The notes under the pieces are model-generated. The model was not told the origin of the DNA. It was given only the letters and a program-made list of their open reading frames with translations, and did not search any database. The position numbers were made by a program, and so were the translations under genes. A DNA stretch of 64,000 nt from assembly GCF_023612095.1 (NCBI RefSeq), contig NZ_CP086235.1, positions 1,809,501 to 1,873,500 on the forward strand, given 5' to 3'. Below, piece after piece: positions 28,030 to 37,033 of this stretch (position 1 is the stretch's first letter; each line of letters opens with the position of its first letter). The stretch comes from Cytobacillus firmus (GTDB lineage Bacteria; Bacillota; Bacilli; Bacillales; Cytobacillaceae).

Positions 28030-28428
28030 ATGTTTGAATTGGATGTAAGGAGCCGAAAACCTATATATGAACAGCTGGTTGAGCGGCTTAAAGAGCTGAT
28101 CATCACAGAGGTCTTAACAGCAGATGAACAGCTGCCTTCCGTTCGCACGCTGGCCCAGCAGCTGACGATCAATCCTAATACCATTCAGAAGGCATATAGG
28201 GAACTTGAGTCCCAGGGCTATATTTATTCCATAAAAGGGAAGGGCAGTTTTGTCAGTGCAGCGACACCCAATCTGAACAGCGAAAAAATAGAAAAAGTGA
28301 AAAATGAACTTTCAAAGCTTTTATCAGAAGCTTTATACCTTGGAATCACAAAAAATGAATTATACAAGCTCATACAGGAAATAGAAGCAGCTATAGGGGG
28401 AGGGATAGAAGATGATCAAAATCCGTAA
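28030..28428 (+). CDS. YtrA-type GntR regulator
   Basis: 132 residues, ATG after GGGAGGGCA. GntR winged helix with the YtrA-subfamily start (DVRSRKPIYEQLVERLKELI) and recognition region LTINPNTIQKAYRELESQGYI. The short C-terminal dimer helices lack an effector domain. YtrA-type proteins typically repress ABC transporter operons and answer cell-wall antibiotics. It overlaps the ABC ATPase gene by 17 bases and so heads this operon. Confidence 0.87.
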   Translation: MFELDVRSRKPIYEQLVERLKELIITEVLTADEQLPSVRTLAQQLTINPNTIQKAYRELESQGYIYSIKGKGSFVSAATPNLNSEKIEKVKNELSKLLSEALYLGITKNELYKLIQEIEAAIGGGIEDDQNP

Positions 28429-29308
28429 TGTGCGAAAATCTTTTGAGGAGATGGATGCTGTCGAAGATGTCTGCATCGAAGTGAATAAAGGGTCCATATA
28501 CGGCTTGCTTGGATCCAATGGAGCCGGAAAGACAACACTTTTAAAGCTGTTGGCAGGCATTTATGCAGAGGATGAAGGAAGCATTGCCATTGACGGCCAG
28601 CCGGTGTTCGAAAACCCGCAAATGAAAAATAAGATCTTTTTTATTCAGGATCATCCCTATTTTCTGCCTCAATATACCGTTAAGCAGATGGCGCAATTCT
28701 ATAAAAATATTTACAGCAAGTGGGATGAAGATCGCTTTGAAGATCTGGCTGCCATTTTTGAAATGGATATACATAAAAAGATTCATAGATTTTCCAAAGG
28801 CATTCAGCGTCAGGCTGCTTTTATCCTTGCTTTGTCTGCCAGGCCGGAAGTGTTAATTTTGGATGAGCCTATGGACGGGCTTGATCCCGTAATGAGGAAG
28901 AAAGTGAAAAGCCTGCTGATCGATGAGGTTGCTGAAAGAGAAATGACCATTCTTATTTCCTCTCATAATTTGCGGGAAGTTGAGGATCTATGTGATTTTA
29001 TAGGCATAATGCATAATGGGCGTATGATTCTGGAAAAAGATCTTGATGATCTTAAAACAGATACACATAAAATTCAGGTTGCCTTTAAAGGATCTGTACC
29101 AGCCATTTTCGATCCGCTGAAAATCCTTCATAAAGAAAAAAGAGGCAGCATCATGATCTGCATTGTAAAGGGAGATGCAAAGGAAATATCGTCATATGTT
29201 CAACAATTTAAACCAGTGATTTTCGATATGCTTCCCCTGACATTAGAGGAGATTTTCATTTATGAAATGGGGGACATTGGATATGCAGTCCAAAACATCC
29301 TTGATTAA
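28412..29308 (+). CDS. ABC transporter ATP-binding protein (YtrB-like)
   Basis: 298 residues. Walker A GLLGSNGAGKTTLLKL, a Q-loop in IQDHPYF, signature RFSKGIQRQAAFILALS (weakly conserved: FSKGIQ for LSGGQ), Walker B VLILDEPMDGLDP and an H-loop in LISSHNL. The extra C-terminal 80 residues are as in lantibiotic/bacitracin-type exporters. Works with the permease encoded next; the substrate may be a cell-envelope-active compound. Confidence 0.87.
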   Translation: MIKIRNVRKSFEEMDAVEDVCIEVNKGSIYGLLGSNGAGKTTLLKLLAGIYAEDEGSIAIDGQPVFENPQMKNKIFFIQDHPYFLPQYTVKQMAQFYKNIYSKWDEDRFEDLAAIFEMDIHKKIHRFSKGIQRQAAFILALSARPEVLILDEPMDGLDPVMRKKVKSLLIDEVAEREMTILISSHNLREVEDLCDFIGIMHNGRMILEKDLDDLKTDTHKIQVAFKGSVPAIFDPLKILHKEKRGSIMICIVKGDAKEISSYVQQFKPVIFDMLPLTLEEIFIYEMGDIGYAVQNILD

Positions 29309-31238
29309 AAGGGAAATTATAAAAACGATCTTCAGAAGTGTCGGCTGGATTTCCATTGTGTATTTTCTCGGTCTGTTCTTTGCCATTCCTCTTGATATCA
29401 TAATGAATTCTTCAGAGGAACAGCGGAAATTCCTGGACATTGACAATCTGTTTCAATACAACTTCCAGCTGCAATTTATCTTGAGTATATCAGTACCGGT
29501 GGCCTTGTCTGTGTTCTTATTCAGGTATACACAGGTAAAACAATATAGCGATTTAATGCACAGCCTCCCGGTTAAAAGGGAATCCATTTTCCATCAATAT
29601 GCTTTAGCTGGAATCATACTATTAAATTTGCCGGTTTTACTCATTGCAATGATTGTCATGGTTCTTTACCAGCCAATGGATTTGCAGGATTTTTATTCAG
29701 TGGGGGAGATCCTCAATTGGTTGGCCATCACGCTTTTATTTAATACTGTGATTTACCTGGCCGGTGTTTCTGTTGGAATGCTGACGGGATTATCGGCGGT
29801 ACAGGGTGTGTTAACGTATATTTTTCTCCTGCTCCCTGTAGGCCTGATCATTTTAATTTCTATTAATTTGCCATTCTATTTATTCGGTTTTCCAGGCCAA
29901 TACTATATGACAAGCAAATTTGAAAAGTTCTCTCCCTTGATTGCATTTACTCAGATGAATATGCGTACACCGTCAAATGTGGAGACTGCCGTTTATCTCA
30001 TACTTATTGTGTCTTTGTATTTTCTTGGCTTGCAGATCTATAAAAGGAGAAAAATGGAGGCCGTTTCCCACGCGCTTGTTTTTCCTATAACAAAGCCCAT
30101 TTTCAAATTTGGTGTAACGTTTTGCACGATGCTTCTTGGGGGCGGTTATTTCGGTGAGATGCAGGGCGGAACGAGCTGGATAATAGCGGGATATGTGTTT
30201 GGAGCGTTGATTGGATATGCAGCGGCCGAAATGGTTCTTCAAAAATCATGGCGAGTGACTATTCATGTAAAAGGATTGATGGTCTATACAGCCATAATGG
30301 CGGCTTTATTCCTCTTATTCCAATTTGACTTGACTCAGTATGAAAAAAGCATACCGAGGGGAAATGAAATTGAGCGGGTTCATTTCAGCGAGAGTTTTCA
30401 CCTTTATAATGATATTGATCATGAGCAGCCGCTATATTTAAAAGAATACGAGAATATTGATTTGGTCAGAAGGTTTCATGAAAAGCTTGTAAAGGATGAA
30501 AACAGACAGGCGCAGGTTTCTGGCCGCGGTTCCGTTTTTATTGTGTATGAACTTAAGAATGGCGAAAAGCTGATCCGCAATTACAGCATTAACAAAAGGG
30601 AATATAAGCCATTTCTTAAGCTGATTTATGAATCGGATGAATATAAAATGGCAACAAATGAAATCTATCAGGTATCAGCAGATGATACTACGAAAATCAC
30701 GATTACCCCGTCCGGGCCAGTTTCAAAACATGCTGTCATTACAGATAAAGAAGAACTAAAAGAAGCTGTTGAGCTATTGACTGAGGAAGTGGATGCTGCT
30801 TCTTATGAGGAGCTTCAGGGAATTAACGAGCCATATGCGCATATTGAAATTTATTATAATGACAGCAAAAAAGCTTATATGAGCTGGAATCGTTCTTATA
30901 CCAGATTTGAGAAATGGCTGGAAGAAAAGTCATTGCTGAATGATGCAAAAGTGAATAGCAATGATATATCGTATGCACTGGCTGTAAAAGCGGAGGATAT
31001 CGATATCAACTTTGCGGCAGGGTACTCTTATGATGAAGTTTTTGAAGAGATGAATGACAGCAAAACCTCCATCAAAATTACGGATAAGGAACAAATAGAA
31101 AGCGGTTTGAGGAATTCAAACGGATACATTGAAGGAGACTACATTATTGCCTTCTATTTTGATGAACAAAGATCAATTGATATTAAGAGCTTTACTGAAA
31201 AAACAGTGCCGGATTTTATAAAAGAACGGTTTCAATAA
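29283..31238 (+). CDS. ABC permease with large C-terminal extracytoplasmic region (YtrC/DUF6449-like)
   Basis: About 651 residues (29283 start; ATG 29262 is an in-frame alternative with its own ribosome site). About eight to ten membrane segments occupy residues 1-350 (SIVYFLGLFFAIPLDI, VFLFRYTQVKQYSDLMHSLP, VGMLTGLSAVQGVLTYIFLL, TSWIIAGYVFGALIGYAAAE). The remaining 300 residues are hydrophilic and probably outside the membrane. The opening MQSKTSLIKREI resembles the YtrC-type permease family. It overlaps the ATPase gene, and a sigma factor gene follows 33 bases later. Confidence 0.82.
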   Translation: MQSKTSLIKREIIKTIFRSVGWISIVYFLGLFFAIPLDIIMNSSEEQRKFLDIDNLFQYNFQLQFILSISVPVALSVFLFRYTQVKQYSDLMHSLPVKRESIFHQYALAGIILLNLPVLLIAMIVMVLYQPMDLQDFYSVGEILNWLAITLLFNTVIYLAGVSVGMLTGLSAVQGVLTYIFLLLPVGLIILISINLPFYLFGFPGQYYMTSKFEKFSPLIAFTQMNMRTPSNVETAVYLILIVSLYFLGLQIYKRRKMEAVSHALVFPITKPIFKFGVTFCTMLLGGGYFGEMQGGTSWIIAGYVFGALIGYAAAEMVLQKSWRVTIHVKGLMVYTAIMAALFLLFQFDLTQYEKSIPRGNEIERVHFSESFHLYNDIDHEQPLYLKEYENIDLVRRFHEKLVKDENRQAQVSGRGSVFIVYELKNGEKLIRNYSINKREYKPFLKLIYESDEYKMATNEIYQVSADDTTKITITPSGPVSKHAVITDKEELKEAVELLTEEVDAASYEELQGINEPYAHIEIYYNDSKKAYMSWNRSYTRFEKWLEEKSLLNDAKVNSNDISYALAVKAEDIDINFAAGYSYDEVFEEMNDSKTSIKITDKEQIESGLRNSNGYIEGDYIIAFYFDEQRSIDIKSFTEKTVPDFIKERFQ

Positions 31239-31271
31239 TTCGGGAGAAGTTTACAGGAGAGGGGGATTACA

Positions 31272-31793
31272 GTGAAAAAACCTTCAATGGATATGAGGGA
31301 AATCTGCAGACTCTACAATAAGCGGCTTTATCATATTGCTTACAGCATAACCAGGGATCATTATCTGGCGCAGGATGTGGTACAGGAAACACTGATCAAG
31401 GCTTATAAAAAAATGGACAGCATAGATGATCAGGATAAGCTGGGATCATGGTTATCATCAATAGCGACCAGAACCGCAATAGATTTTGTGCGAAAAGAAA
31501 GAAGGACTAATGAGAGGATACAGGATTCCGTCGATTTTGAAAACTGCATGCAAAGCAGGTACAGCGATACCGGGCAGGAAGCAGAGATCAATATGCTTCA
31601 GGAGCAGATATACGCTTATGTGGATTCACTCTCCTATGAACAAAAAAGGGTTTTCCTGCTTAAAACAAAGCATGGACTGAAGGAAAGAGAAATAGCGGAC
31701 CTTCTCCATCTCAACCCAAACACTGTCAAAACAAAACTATATCGGGTCAGACAGCATCTGAGAGAAATTCTTGTGGATCGGAATTTGGCATAG
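31272..31793 (+). CDS. ECF-type RNA polymerase sigma factor
   Basis: 173 residues, GTG after AGGAGAGGGGG. Region 2 (LYNKRLYHIAYSITRDHYLA, QDVVQETLIKAYKKM, WLSSIATRTAIDFVRKERR) and region 4 (LSYEQKRVFLLKTKHGLKER, IADLLHLNPNTVKTKLYRVR). No membrane anti-sigma gene follows; a terminator comes at once. It is co-directional with the ABC operon and 33 bases from it, so the ABC protein or another input may control it. Confidence 0.87.
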   Translation: MKKPSMDMREICRLYNKRLYHIAYSITRDHYLAQDVVQETLIKAYKKMDSIDDQDKLGSWLSSIATRTAIDFVRKERRTNERIQDSVDFENCMQSRYSDTGQEAEINMLQEQIYAYVDSLSYEQKRVFLLKTKHGLKEREIADLLHLNPNTVKTKLYRVRQHLREILVDRNLA

Positions 31794-31824
31794 AAAAACA
31801 GCTTCTGAAAAGGAGCTGTTTTTT
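31794..31824 (+). terminator. Terminator after the sigma factor gene
   Basis: AAAACAGCT / AGCTGTTTT stem with Ts. Confidence 0.82.
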
Positions 31825-31929
31825 GTGCAATGACAAGAATTGATAATTAATCAGCCATTCAGCAGGAAAATCACCTTTGCAAATGGAAATGACTTCATAG
31901 AAAACCTGATTAATAATAGGAGGTTCATT

Positions 31930-32697
31930 ATGGAATTGAAAGAATGCAGAGCTATAATTACGGGTGGTGCTTCGGGGCTTGGGGAGGCGACAGTGAGAAA
32001 AATAACCGGATGCGGAGGGAAGGTCCTTATTGCAGATTTGGCGGAAGATCGGGCGGCACATCTAATCAGGGAACTGGGTGAAAATGTTCTTTTTATGAAA
32101 ACGGATGTTACAAAAGAAGAAGACGTACAGAGGGCAGTGGCATTTGCTTCTGAACAATTTGGCAGTATTAATACTGCAGTTAACTGCGCCGGCATCGGAA
32201 TTGCCGCAAAGCTGCTGGGCCGAAAAGGCGTCCATTCTCTGGACATGTTCCAAAACGTCATTATGATAAATCTGATTGGGACTTTTAATGTCATTCGTCT
32301 GGCTGCAGAACAAATGGCAAAGAATGACCCGAATGAAGAAGGAGAAAGAGGTGTGATTATTAATACGGCTTCAGTCGCAGCATTTGAAGGACAAATTGGC
32401 CAGGCAGCCTATAGTGCATCCAAAGGCGGAGTGGTTGGCATGACCCTGCCGATCGCCAGGGAGCTTTCGGGTTATGGGATTCGTGTAATGACGATTGCCC
32501 CTGGATTGTTTAACACTCCCATGTTTGAATCACTGCCTCAGGAGGCGAGGGATTCATTGGGGAAAATGGTGCCTTTTCCTTCAAGGCTTGGATATCCTGA
32601 GGAGTATGCCAGACTGGCTGAAAGTATATTAGTGAATCCGATGCTGAATGGAGAGACGATCAGGCTGGATGGGGGCATCCGAATGCAGGCGAAGTAA
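31930..32697 (+). CDS. Short-chain dehydrogenase, 3-hydroxyacyl-CoA dehydrogenase type II-like
   Basis: 255 residues, ATG after AATAGGAGG. NAD site GGASGLGEATVRK, acidic residue at the end of the second strand (VLIADLAED) for NAD rather than NADP, NCAGIG, catalytic Ser-Tyr-Lys in NTASVAAFEGQIGQAAYSAS-KGG and IAPGLFNTPM. The sequence resembles HSD10-type enzymes that oxidise 3-hydroxyacyl-CoA. It heads a run of acyl-CoA genes on the same strand, although a 158-base gap with its own likely promoter follows. Confidence 0.85.
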   Translation: MELKECRAIITGGASGLGEATVRKITGCGGKVLIADLAEDRAAHLIRELGENVLFMKTDVTKEEDVQRAVAFASEQFGSINTAVNCAGIGIAAKLLGRKGVHSLDMFQNVIMINLIGTFNVIRLAAEQMAKNDPNEEGERGVIINTASVAAFEGQIGQAAYSASKGGVVGMTLPIARELSGYGIRVMTIAPGLFNTPMFESLPQEARDSLGKMVPFPSRLGYPEEYARLAESILVNPMLNGETIRLDGGIRMQAK

Positions 32698-32855
32698 CTC
32701 AGTGAACCTTGAAAGAAAGGTTTTTCTGAAAAATGAATTTTAAATGTTCTAAAAATATAGTTAATTTTTGTACAATATAATTGTAAGCCTTTACAAAGGC
32801 AATAGATAATACTTTGTGTTATGCCAAAAAAATTTTAGTTTCGGAGGTTCATAGT

Positions 32856-34019
32856 ATGGCTGCGACATACCTGCAGGAAGAGCATGAAATTTTTAGAGAA
32901 TCTCTGCGAAAGTTCTTAGAGAAAGAAGCCTATCCGAATTATGACAAATGGGAAGCGGATAGAATCATTCCCCGTGAGTTTTGGCGCAAGATGGGGGAGC
33001 AGGGTTTTTTATGCCCTGATATTGAAGAAAAGTATGGCGGAAGCAATGTTGATTGGGGCTTCTCAGTCATTATCAATGAAGAACTTGAACGGGTTGGCTC
33101 AGGGATGGTGGGAATTGGGCTCCACAATGATATCGTCGTCCCATACATTACTGCTTATGGAACTGATGAACAAAAGGAAAGGTGGCTGCCGAAGTGTGCT
33201 GCGGGTGAAATCATTACAGCAATCGCCATGACCGAACCTGGCGCCGGCTCTGATTTAGCAGGCATCAGAACGACTGCAAGGCTTGATGGGGACCATTACA
33301 TAGTGAATGGCGAAAAGACCTTTATTACCAATGGAATTCATTCCGATTTAATCATCATAGCCTGTAAAACAGACCCCCATGCAGTCCCCCGGCATAAAGG
33401 CGTCAGCCTGCTTGCGGTCGAGAGGGGAACAGATGGGTTTTCAAGAGGGAGGAAATTAAACAAGGTCGGTCTTCATTGTCAGGATACGGCAGAGTTAGTT
33501 TTCGAAGATTGCAGGGTTCCGAAAGAAAATCTGATCGGTGAAGAAGGAAAAGGTTTTCTATATTTAATGGATAAGCTGCAGCAGGAAAGGCTTGTCGTGG
33601 CAATTGCTGCTCAGGTAGCTGCCGAAGAAATGCTTAGTTTAACAATAAATTATGTAAAGAATCGCGACGCATTCGGAAAACCGGTCAGCCAGTTTCAGAA
33701 CACTCAATTTAAAATAGCCGAAATGGCAACAGATATTGAGATGGGAAGGGTATTTCTTGATCAACTGATCTCAGAGCATATGGCAGGAATAAATGTAGTT
33801 ACAAAGGTCTCCATGGCGAAATGGAAGCTGACAGAAAATGCCCGCAAGATTGCAGCTGAATGCATGCAGCTTCATGGCGGCTATGGCTATATGGAAGAAT
33901 ACGAGATTGCAAGGAGGTTCAGAGATATACCAGTCGCCAGCATATATGCAGGCACAAATGAAATCATGAAAACGATCATTGCGAAGAACATGGGTTTATC
34001 GCAGTCTAACGGGCAGTAA
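32856..34019 (+). CDS. Acyl-CoA dehydrogenase, long-chain/isovaleryl type
   Basis: 387 residues, ATG after CGGAGG. FAD-dependent removal of two hydrogens from acyl-CoA. Signatures AIAMTEPGAGSDLAGI and the C-terminal MQLHGGYGYMEEYEIARRFR. The usual MCAD catalytic Glu position reads YAGTNE (Ala there), while QQERLVVA carries Glu at the position used by long-chain and isovaleryl-CoA dehydrogenases, so I place it in that group. Electrons would go to ETF, not encoded here. The structured intergenic element follows before the thiolase gene. Confidence 0.88.
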   Translation: MAATYLQEEHEIFRESLRKFLEKEAYPNYDKWEADRIIPREFWRKMGEQGFLCPDIEEKYGGSNVDWGFSVIINEELERVGSGMVGIGLHNDIVVPYITAYGTDEQKERWLPKCAAGEIITAIAMTEPGAGSDLAGIRTTARLDGDHYIVNGEKTFITNGIHSDLIIIACKTDPHAVPRHKGVSLLAVERGTDGFSRGRKLNKVGLHCQDTAELVFEDCRVPKENLIGEEGKGFLYLMDKLQQERLVVAIAAQVAAEEMLSLTINYVKNRDAFGKPVSQFQNTQFKIAEMATDIEMGRVFLDQLISEHMAGINVVTKVSMAKWKLTENARKIAAECMQLHGGYGYMEEYEIARRFRDIPVASIYAGTNEIMKTIIAKNMGLSQSNGQ

Positions 34020-34260
34020 GACCCCCACATCAAGACTCAGAGGAATCAAAGGAGGATAATTGGGGGGCAAACTGCCCGTAAAGGTCCGATTGGTGAGATA
34101 CAGTGAAACTTGCCGACGCGCAGGCAGAGGCTTAGTTGAACCAATCGGGTTCGTAGTGTCGATTGATCGAAGCGCTAGCGGAGATCTTAGCGACACTAGA
34201 ACGCGACTAACAATCAGTGGGGGATAAGGAAAACCCCCACTGATTGAAGTTTCACTTTAT
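34020..34260. ncRNA. Strongly folded intergenic element, candidate structured RNA or dispersed repeat
   Basis: There is no good ORF, and base composition is unlike its flanks. Perfect pairings: CCGATTGGT (34086-34094) with ACCAATCGG (34140-34148); TAGTGTCG (34154-34161) with CGACACTA (34191-34198), enclosing the palindrome CGCTAGCG; GTGAAACT (34103-34110) with AGTTTCAC (34248-34255); and a 13-bp stem 34211-34223 with 34234-34246. The last is not followed by Ts, so it is not a classical terminator. It lies between the acyl-CoA dehydrogenase and thiolase genes on the sense strand. I recall similar sequences between genes in other Bacillaceae, which favours a dispersed repeat family. Confidence 0.5.
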
Positions 34261-34273
34261 AGGAGGAGTAAAT

Positions 34274-35425
34274 ATGCGTGAAGCTGTCATTGTCGAAGGG
34301 GTCAGAACACCAGTAGGAAGAAAAAACGGCTTACTAAAGGACATCAGGGCGGATGATTTGGCTGCAGAAGCACTAAAGGCACTTGTGAAACGTGCAGGCC
34401 TGAAGCCCGAAATGATTGATGATGTCATTCTTGGCTGTGTCTCGCAAATAGGCGAGCAAACAGGGGATATTGCAAGGGTCGCTGCATTGATCGCAGGTTT
34501 TCCGATTGAAGTGCCGGGTACAACCATAGACCGCCAATGCGGATCCAGCCAGCAGGCTGTTCATTTTGCAGCTCAGGCTATTTTAGCAGGGGATATGGAT
34601 ATTGTGATCGCAGGAGGGGTGGAAAGCATGTCCCGTGTTCCTATCGGCTCCAGCTATCAGGGGGTTGGTTTCAGTGAAAAACTGAAAGACAGACATGAAA
34701 TCATCCACCAGGGCTTATCAGCTGAACGCATTGCTGAAAAATATGGATTTACAAGAGATGAGCTGGACCGCTATTCATTTGAGAGTCATCAGAAGGCTTT
34801 AAAAGCCCAGGCTGAAGGCCGGTTTAAGAGAGAAATTGCATCATTAAATGTGACAATGTCTGATGGACAGCTTTTGACTGTAACAGAAGACGCCGGGCCA
34901 AGAAAGGAAACCTCTCTGGAAGCATTGGCAAGCTTAAAAACTGTTTTTAAAGAGAATGGTGTGATTCATGCAGGAAATTCCAGCCAAATCAGCGATGGAG
35001 CTGCAGCCCTATTAATAATGTCGTGTGAAAAGGCAGAGGAGCTTGGAATGAAACCAAGGTTCAAAATTCTAGCACGTACGGCAGTAGGCTCAGATCCTAC
35101 ATTAATGCTGACTGGACCAATACCCGCAACAGAAAACGCGTTAAATAAAGCAGGACTGGCTATTGAGGACATCGATGTATTCGAAGTGAACGAAGCATTC
35201 GCTCCTGTACCGCTTGCCTGGCTGAAAGAAACAGGTGCGGATCCGGCAAAGCTTAACCCAAATGGGGGTGCCATTGCACTCGGCCATCCTTTAGGCGGAA
35301 GCGGTGCACGGCTGATGGTCACCATGATGCATGAACTCGAAAGAACAGGAGGGCGCTATGGACTGCAGACGATGTGTGAAGGTCTTGGGATGGCGAATGC
35401 GACTATTATTGAACGATTAGATTGA
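34274..35425 (+). CDS. Thiolase (acetyl-CoA C-acyltransferase)
   Basis: 383 residues, ATG after AGGAGGAG. Thiolytic cleavage of 3-oxoacyl-CoA. Active-site Cys in TTIDRQCGSSQQAVH, catalytic His in IALGHPLGGSGARL and second Cys in QTMCEGLGMANA; NEAFAPVPLAWL is the usual asparagine-containing loop. Overlaps nothing but ends 20 bases before the acyl-CoA synthetase start, so they share an operon. Together with the dehydrogenases it gives three of the four beta-oxidation steps. Confidence 0.92.
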   Translation: MREAVIVEGVRTPVGRKNGLLKDIRADDLAAEALKALVKRAGLKPEMIDDVILGCVSQIGEQTGDIARVAALIAGFPIEVPGTTIDRQCGSSQQAVHFAAQAILAGDMDIVIAGGVESMSRVPIGSSYQGVGFSEKLKDRHEIIHQGLSAERIAEKYGFTRDELDRYSFESHQKALKAQAEGRFKREIASLNVTMSDGQLLTVTEDAGPRKETSLEALASLKTVFKENGVIHAGNSSQISDGAAALLIMSCEKAEELGMKPRFKILARTAVGSDPTLMLTGPIPATENALNKAGLAIEDIDVFEVNEAFAPVPLAWLKETGADPAKLNPNGGAIALGHPLGGSGARLMVTMMHELERTGGRYGLQTMCEGLGMANATIIERLD

Positions 35426-35445
35426 AAAAATGGGGAGGAATGAAA

Positions 35446-37014
35446 ATGACAACTACTATAGGAAGAATTTTTGATCTTACTGCCGGGAAATTTCCGGATA
35501 AAGAAGCTCTGTATGATGTCAGAAAAAATCTGCGTTTTACCTATAAGGAATGGAGTTTTGAGATCAATAAATTGGCCAATGCTTTAATAAATGCAGGCGT
35601 CAGGAAGGGTGACAGGGTTTCAACCTGCCTTTTTAACACTGAGGAGCTTGCTACCGCATTCTTTGCCTGTGCAAAAATCGGCGCCGTGTTTAATCCGATC
35701 AACTTTAGGCTGATGTCGGAAGAAATTGCTTATATCCTCCAGGATGCAGAGCCAAAAGTAGTGTTATTTGAACAAATGCTGGAATCCGGCATTACCCCCA
35801 TCGCTAAGCGTTTTCCGCATACAGAATTCTGGTACATTGATGAAAATCCGCCAGCATACGCTTCATCCTACCGGGAAAAGGTCGATGCAGCATCGCCTGA
35901 TGAAATAGACATTGAAATACATGAAAATGATTTGTACGCCATCATGTACACAAGCGGCACCACGGGAAGGCCGAAGGGTGTAGTCCACAGACACAGGGAT
36001 ATGGCTGAACAGAGTCTAATTGTTATAGGAGCGACAAAGCTTGAAAGCAATGACAACGGACTCGTGACTGCACCTATGTTCCACTGCGCAGAGCTTCACT
36101 GTGCCTTTCTGCCAAGGGTGCATGTGGGTGCTGCCAATACCATCCTCCATCACTTTGATGCAAAGGAAGTATTGCGGTTAATTTCAGAAGAAAAAATCAC
36201 AAAGTTTTTTGCGGCACCGACCATGTGGAATATGCTGCTTCAGGAAAACTTGGACCATTATAATTTGGAAAGCCTGAAGCTGGGACTGTATGGTGCGGCA
36301 CCGATGGCTCCTGCTCTTGTGTATGCTTGCCGTGAAAAATTAGGCATCTCCCTGGTACAGGCATATGGAATGACCGAGATGGGTCCGGCGATTACATTTT
36401 TATCGGAAGATGATCAAATCAGGAAAGCTGGATCTGCAGGACAGGCCTGTTTAAACCATGAAATCAGGATTGTCAGGCCGAATGAGAATGGTCCATCAGA
36501 TCCAGATGATGTGATGCTTCCTGGAGAAACGGGTGAAATCATCGTAAAAGGCCCATGCATGATGAGTGGTTACTTCAATCGGGACGAGGCAACCGATCAT
36601 GCCATGCATAGAGGCTGGTACCACTCTGGTGACATCGGTTATCTGGATGACGATGGCTTTTTGTTCGTCAAAGACAGAGTCGACGATATGATCATCAGCG
36701 GCGGAGAAAATATTTATCCCCGTGAAGTGGAGGATCTTTTATATACCCATAATGGGGTTCTGGATGTGGCAGTGATCGGCCAGCCGGATGACCGCTGGGG
36801 TGAAACCGTCACAGCTTTCGTTGTCAAAAAAGATCCGGCACTCTCTGAAGAAGAACTCGATGAATTATGCAGGAATAGTGATGAACTCGCCAATTATAAG
36901 CGGCCGAGAAAATATGTTTTCTGTGAAGCACTGCCAAGAAATGCGAGCGGCAAGATTCAAAAGTTCATGCTCCGAAAGCAGCTGGAGGATCTGTTCGCTG
37001 AAGGGAAAATCTAG
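35446..37014 (+). CDS. Acyl-CoA synthetase (AMP-forming, FadD/MenE-like)
   Basis: 522 residues, ATG 35446 after GGGGAGGA. Adenylate-forming fold: P-loop YTSGTTGRPKGV, A5 QAYGMTEMGP, A7 WYHSGDIGYLDDDGF, hinge KDRVDDMIISGGENIYPREVE and the C-terminal catalytic Lys in PRNASGKIQKF. Activates a fatty or other carboxylic acid to its CoA ester; chain length cannot be read from sequence. The CoA transferase gene starts 19 bases on. Confidence 0.9.
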   Translation: MTTTIGRIFDLTAGKFPDKEALYDVRKNLRFTYKEWSFEINKLANALINAGVRKGDRVSTCLFNTEELATAFFACAKIGAVFNPINFRLMSEEIAYILQDAEPKVVLFEQMLESGITPIAKRFPHTEFWYIDENPPAYASSYREKVDAASPDEIDIEIHENDLYAIMYTSGTTGRPKGVVHRHRDMAEQSLIVIGATKLESNDNGLVTAPMFHCAELHCAFLPRVHVGAANTILHHFDAKEVLRLISEEKITKFFAAPTMWNMLLQENLDHYNLESLKLGLYGAAPMAPALVYACREKLGISLVQAYGMTEMGPAITFLSEDDQIRKAGSAGQACLNHEIRIVRPNENGPSDPDDVMLPGETGEIIVKGPCMMSGYFNRDEATDHAMHRGWYHSGDIGYLDDDGFLFVKDRVDDMIISGGENIYPREVEDLLYTHNGVLDVAVIGQPDDRWGETVTAFVVKKDPALSEEELDELCRNSDELANYKRPRKYVFCEALPRNASGKIQKFMLRKQLEDLFAEGKI

Positions 37015-37033
37015 CCGGAAGAAGGAATGCAAG

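Noticed and set aside
34020..34260. T-box or other known riboswitch
   Set aside because: I found no T-box signature or other recognised aptamer motif, and the last stem lacks a T-run; kept as an unclassified folded element.
36788..37033. Upstream extension of the CoA transferase frame
   Set aside because: It overlaps the acyl-CoA synthetase end in another frame and shows no family similarity; ATG 37034 starts the conserved protein.
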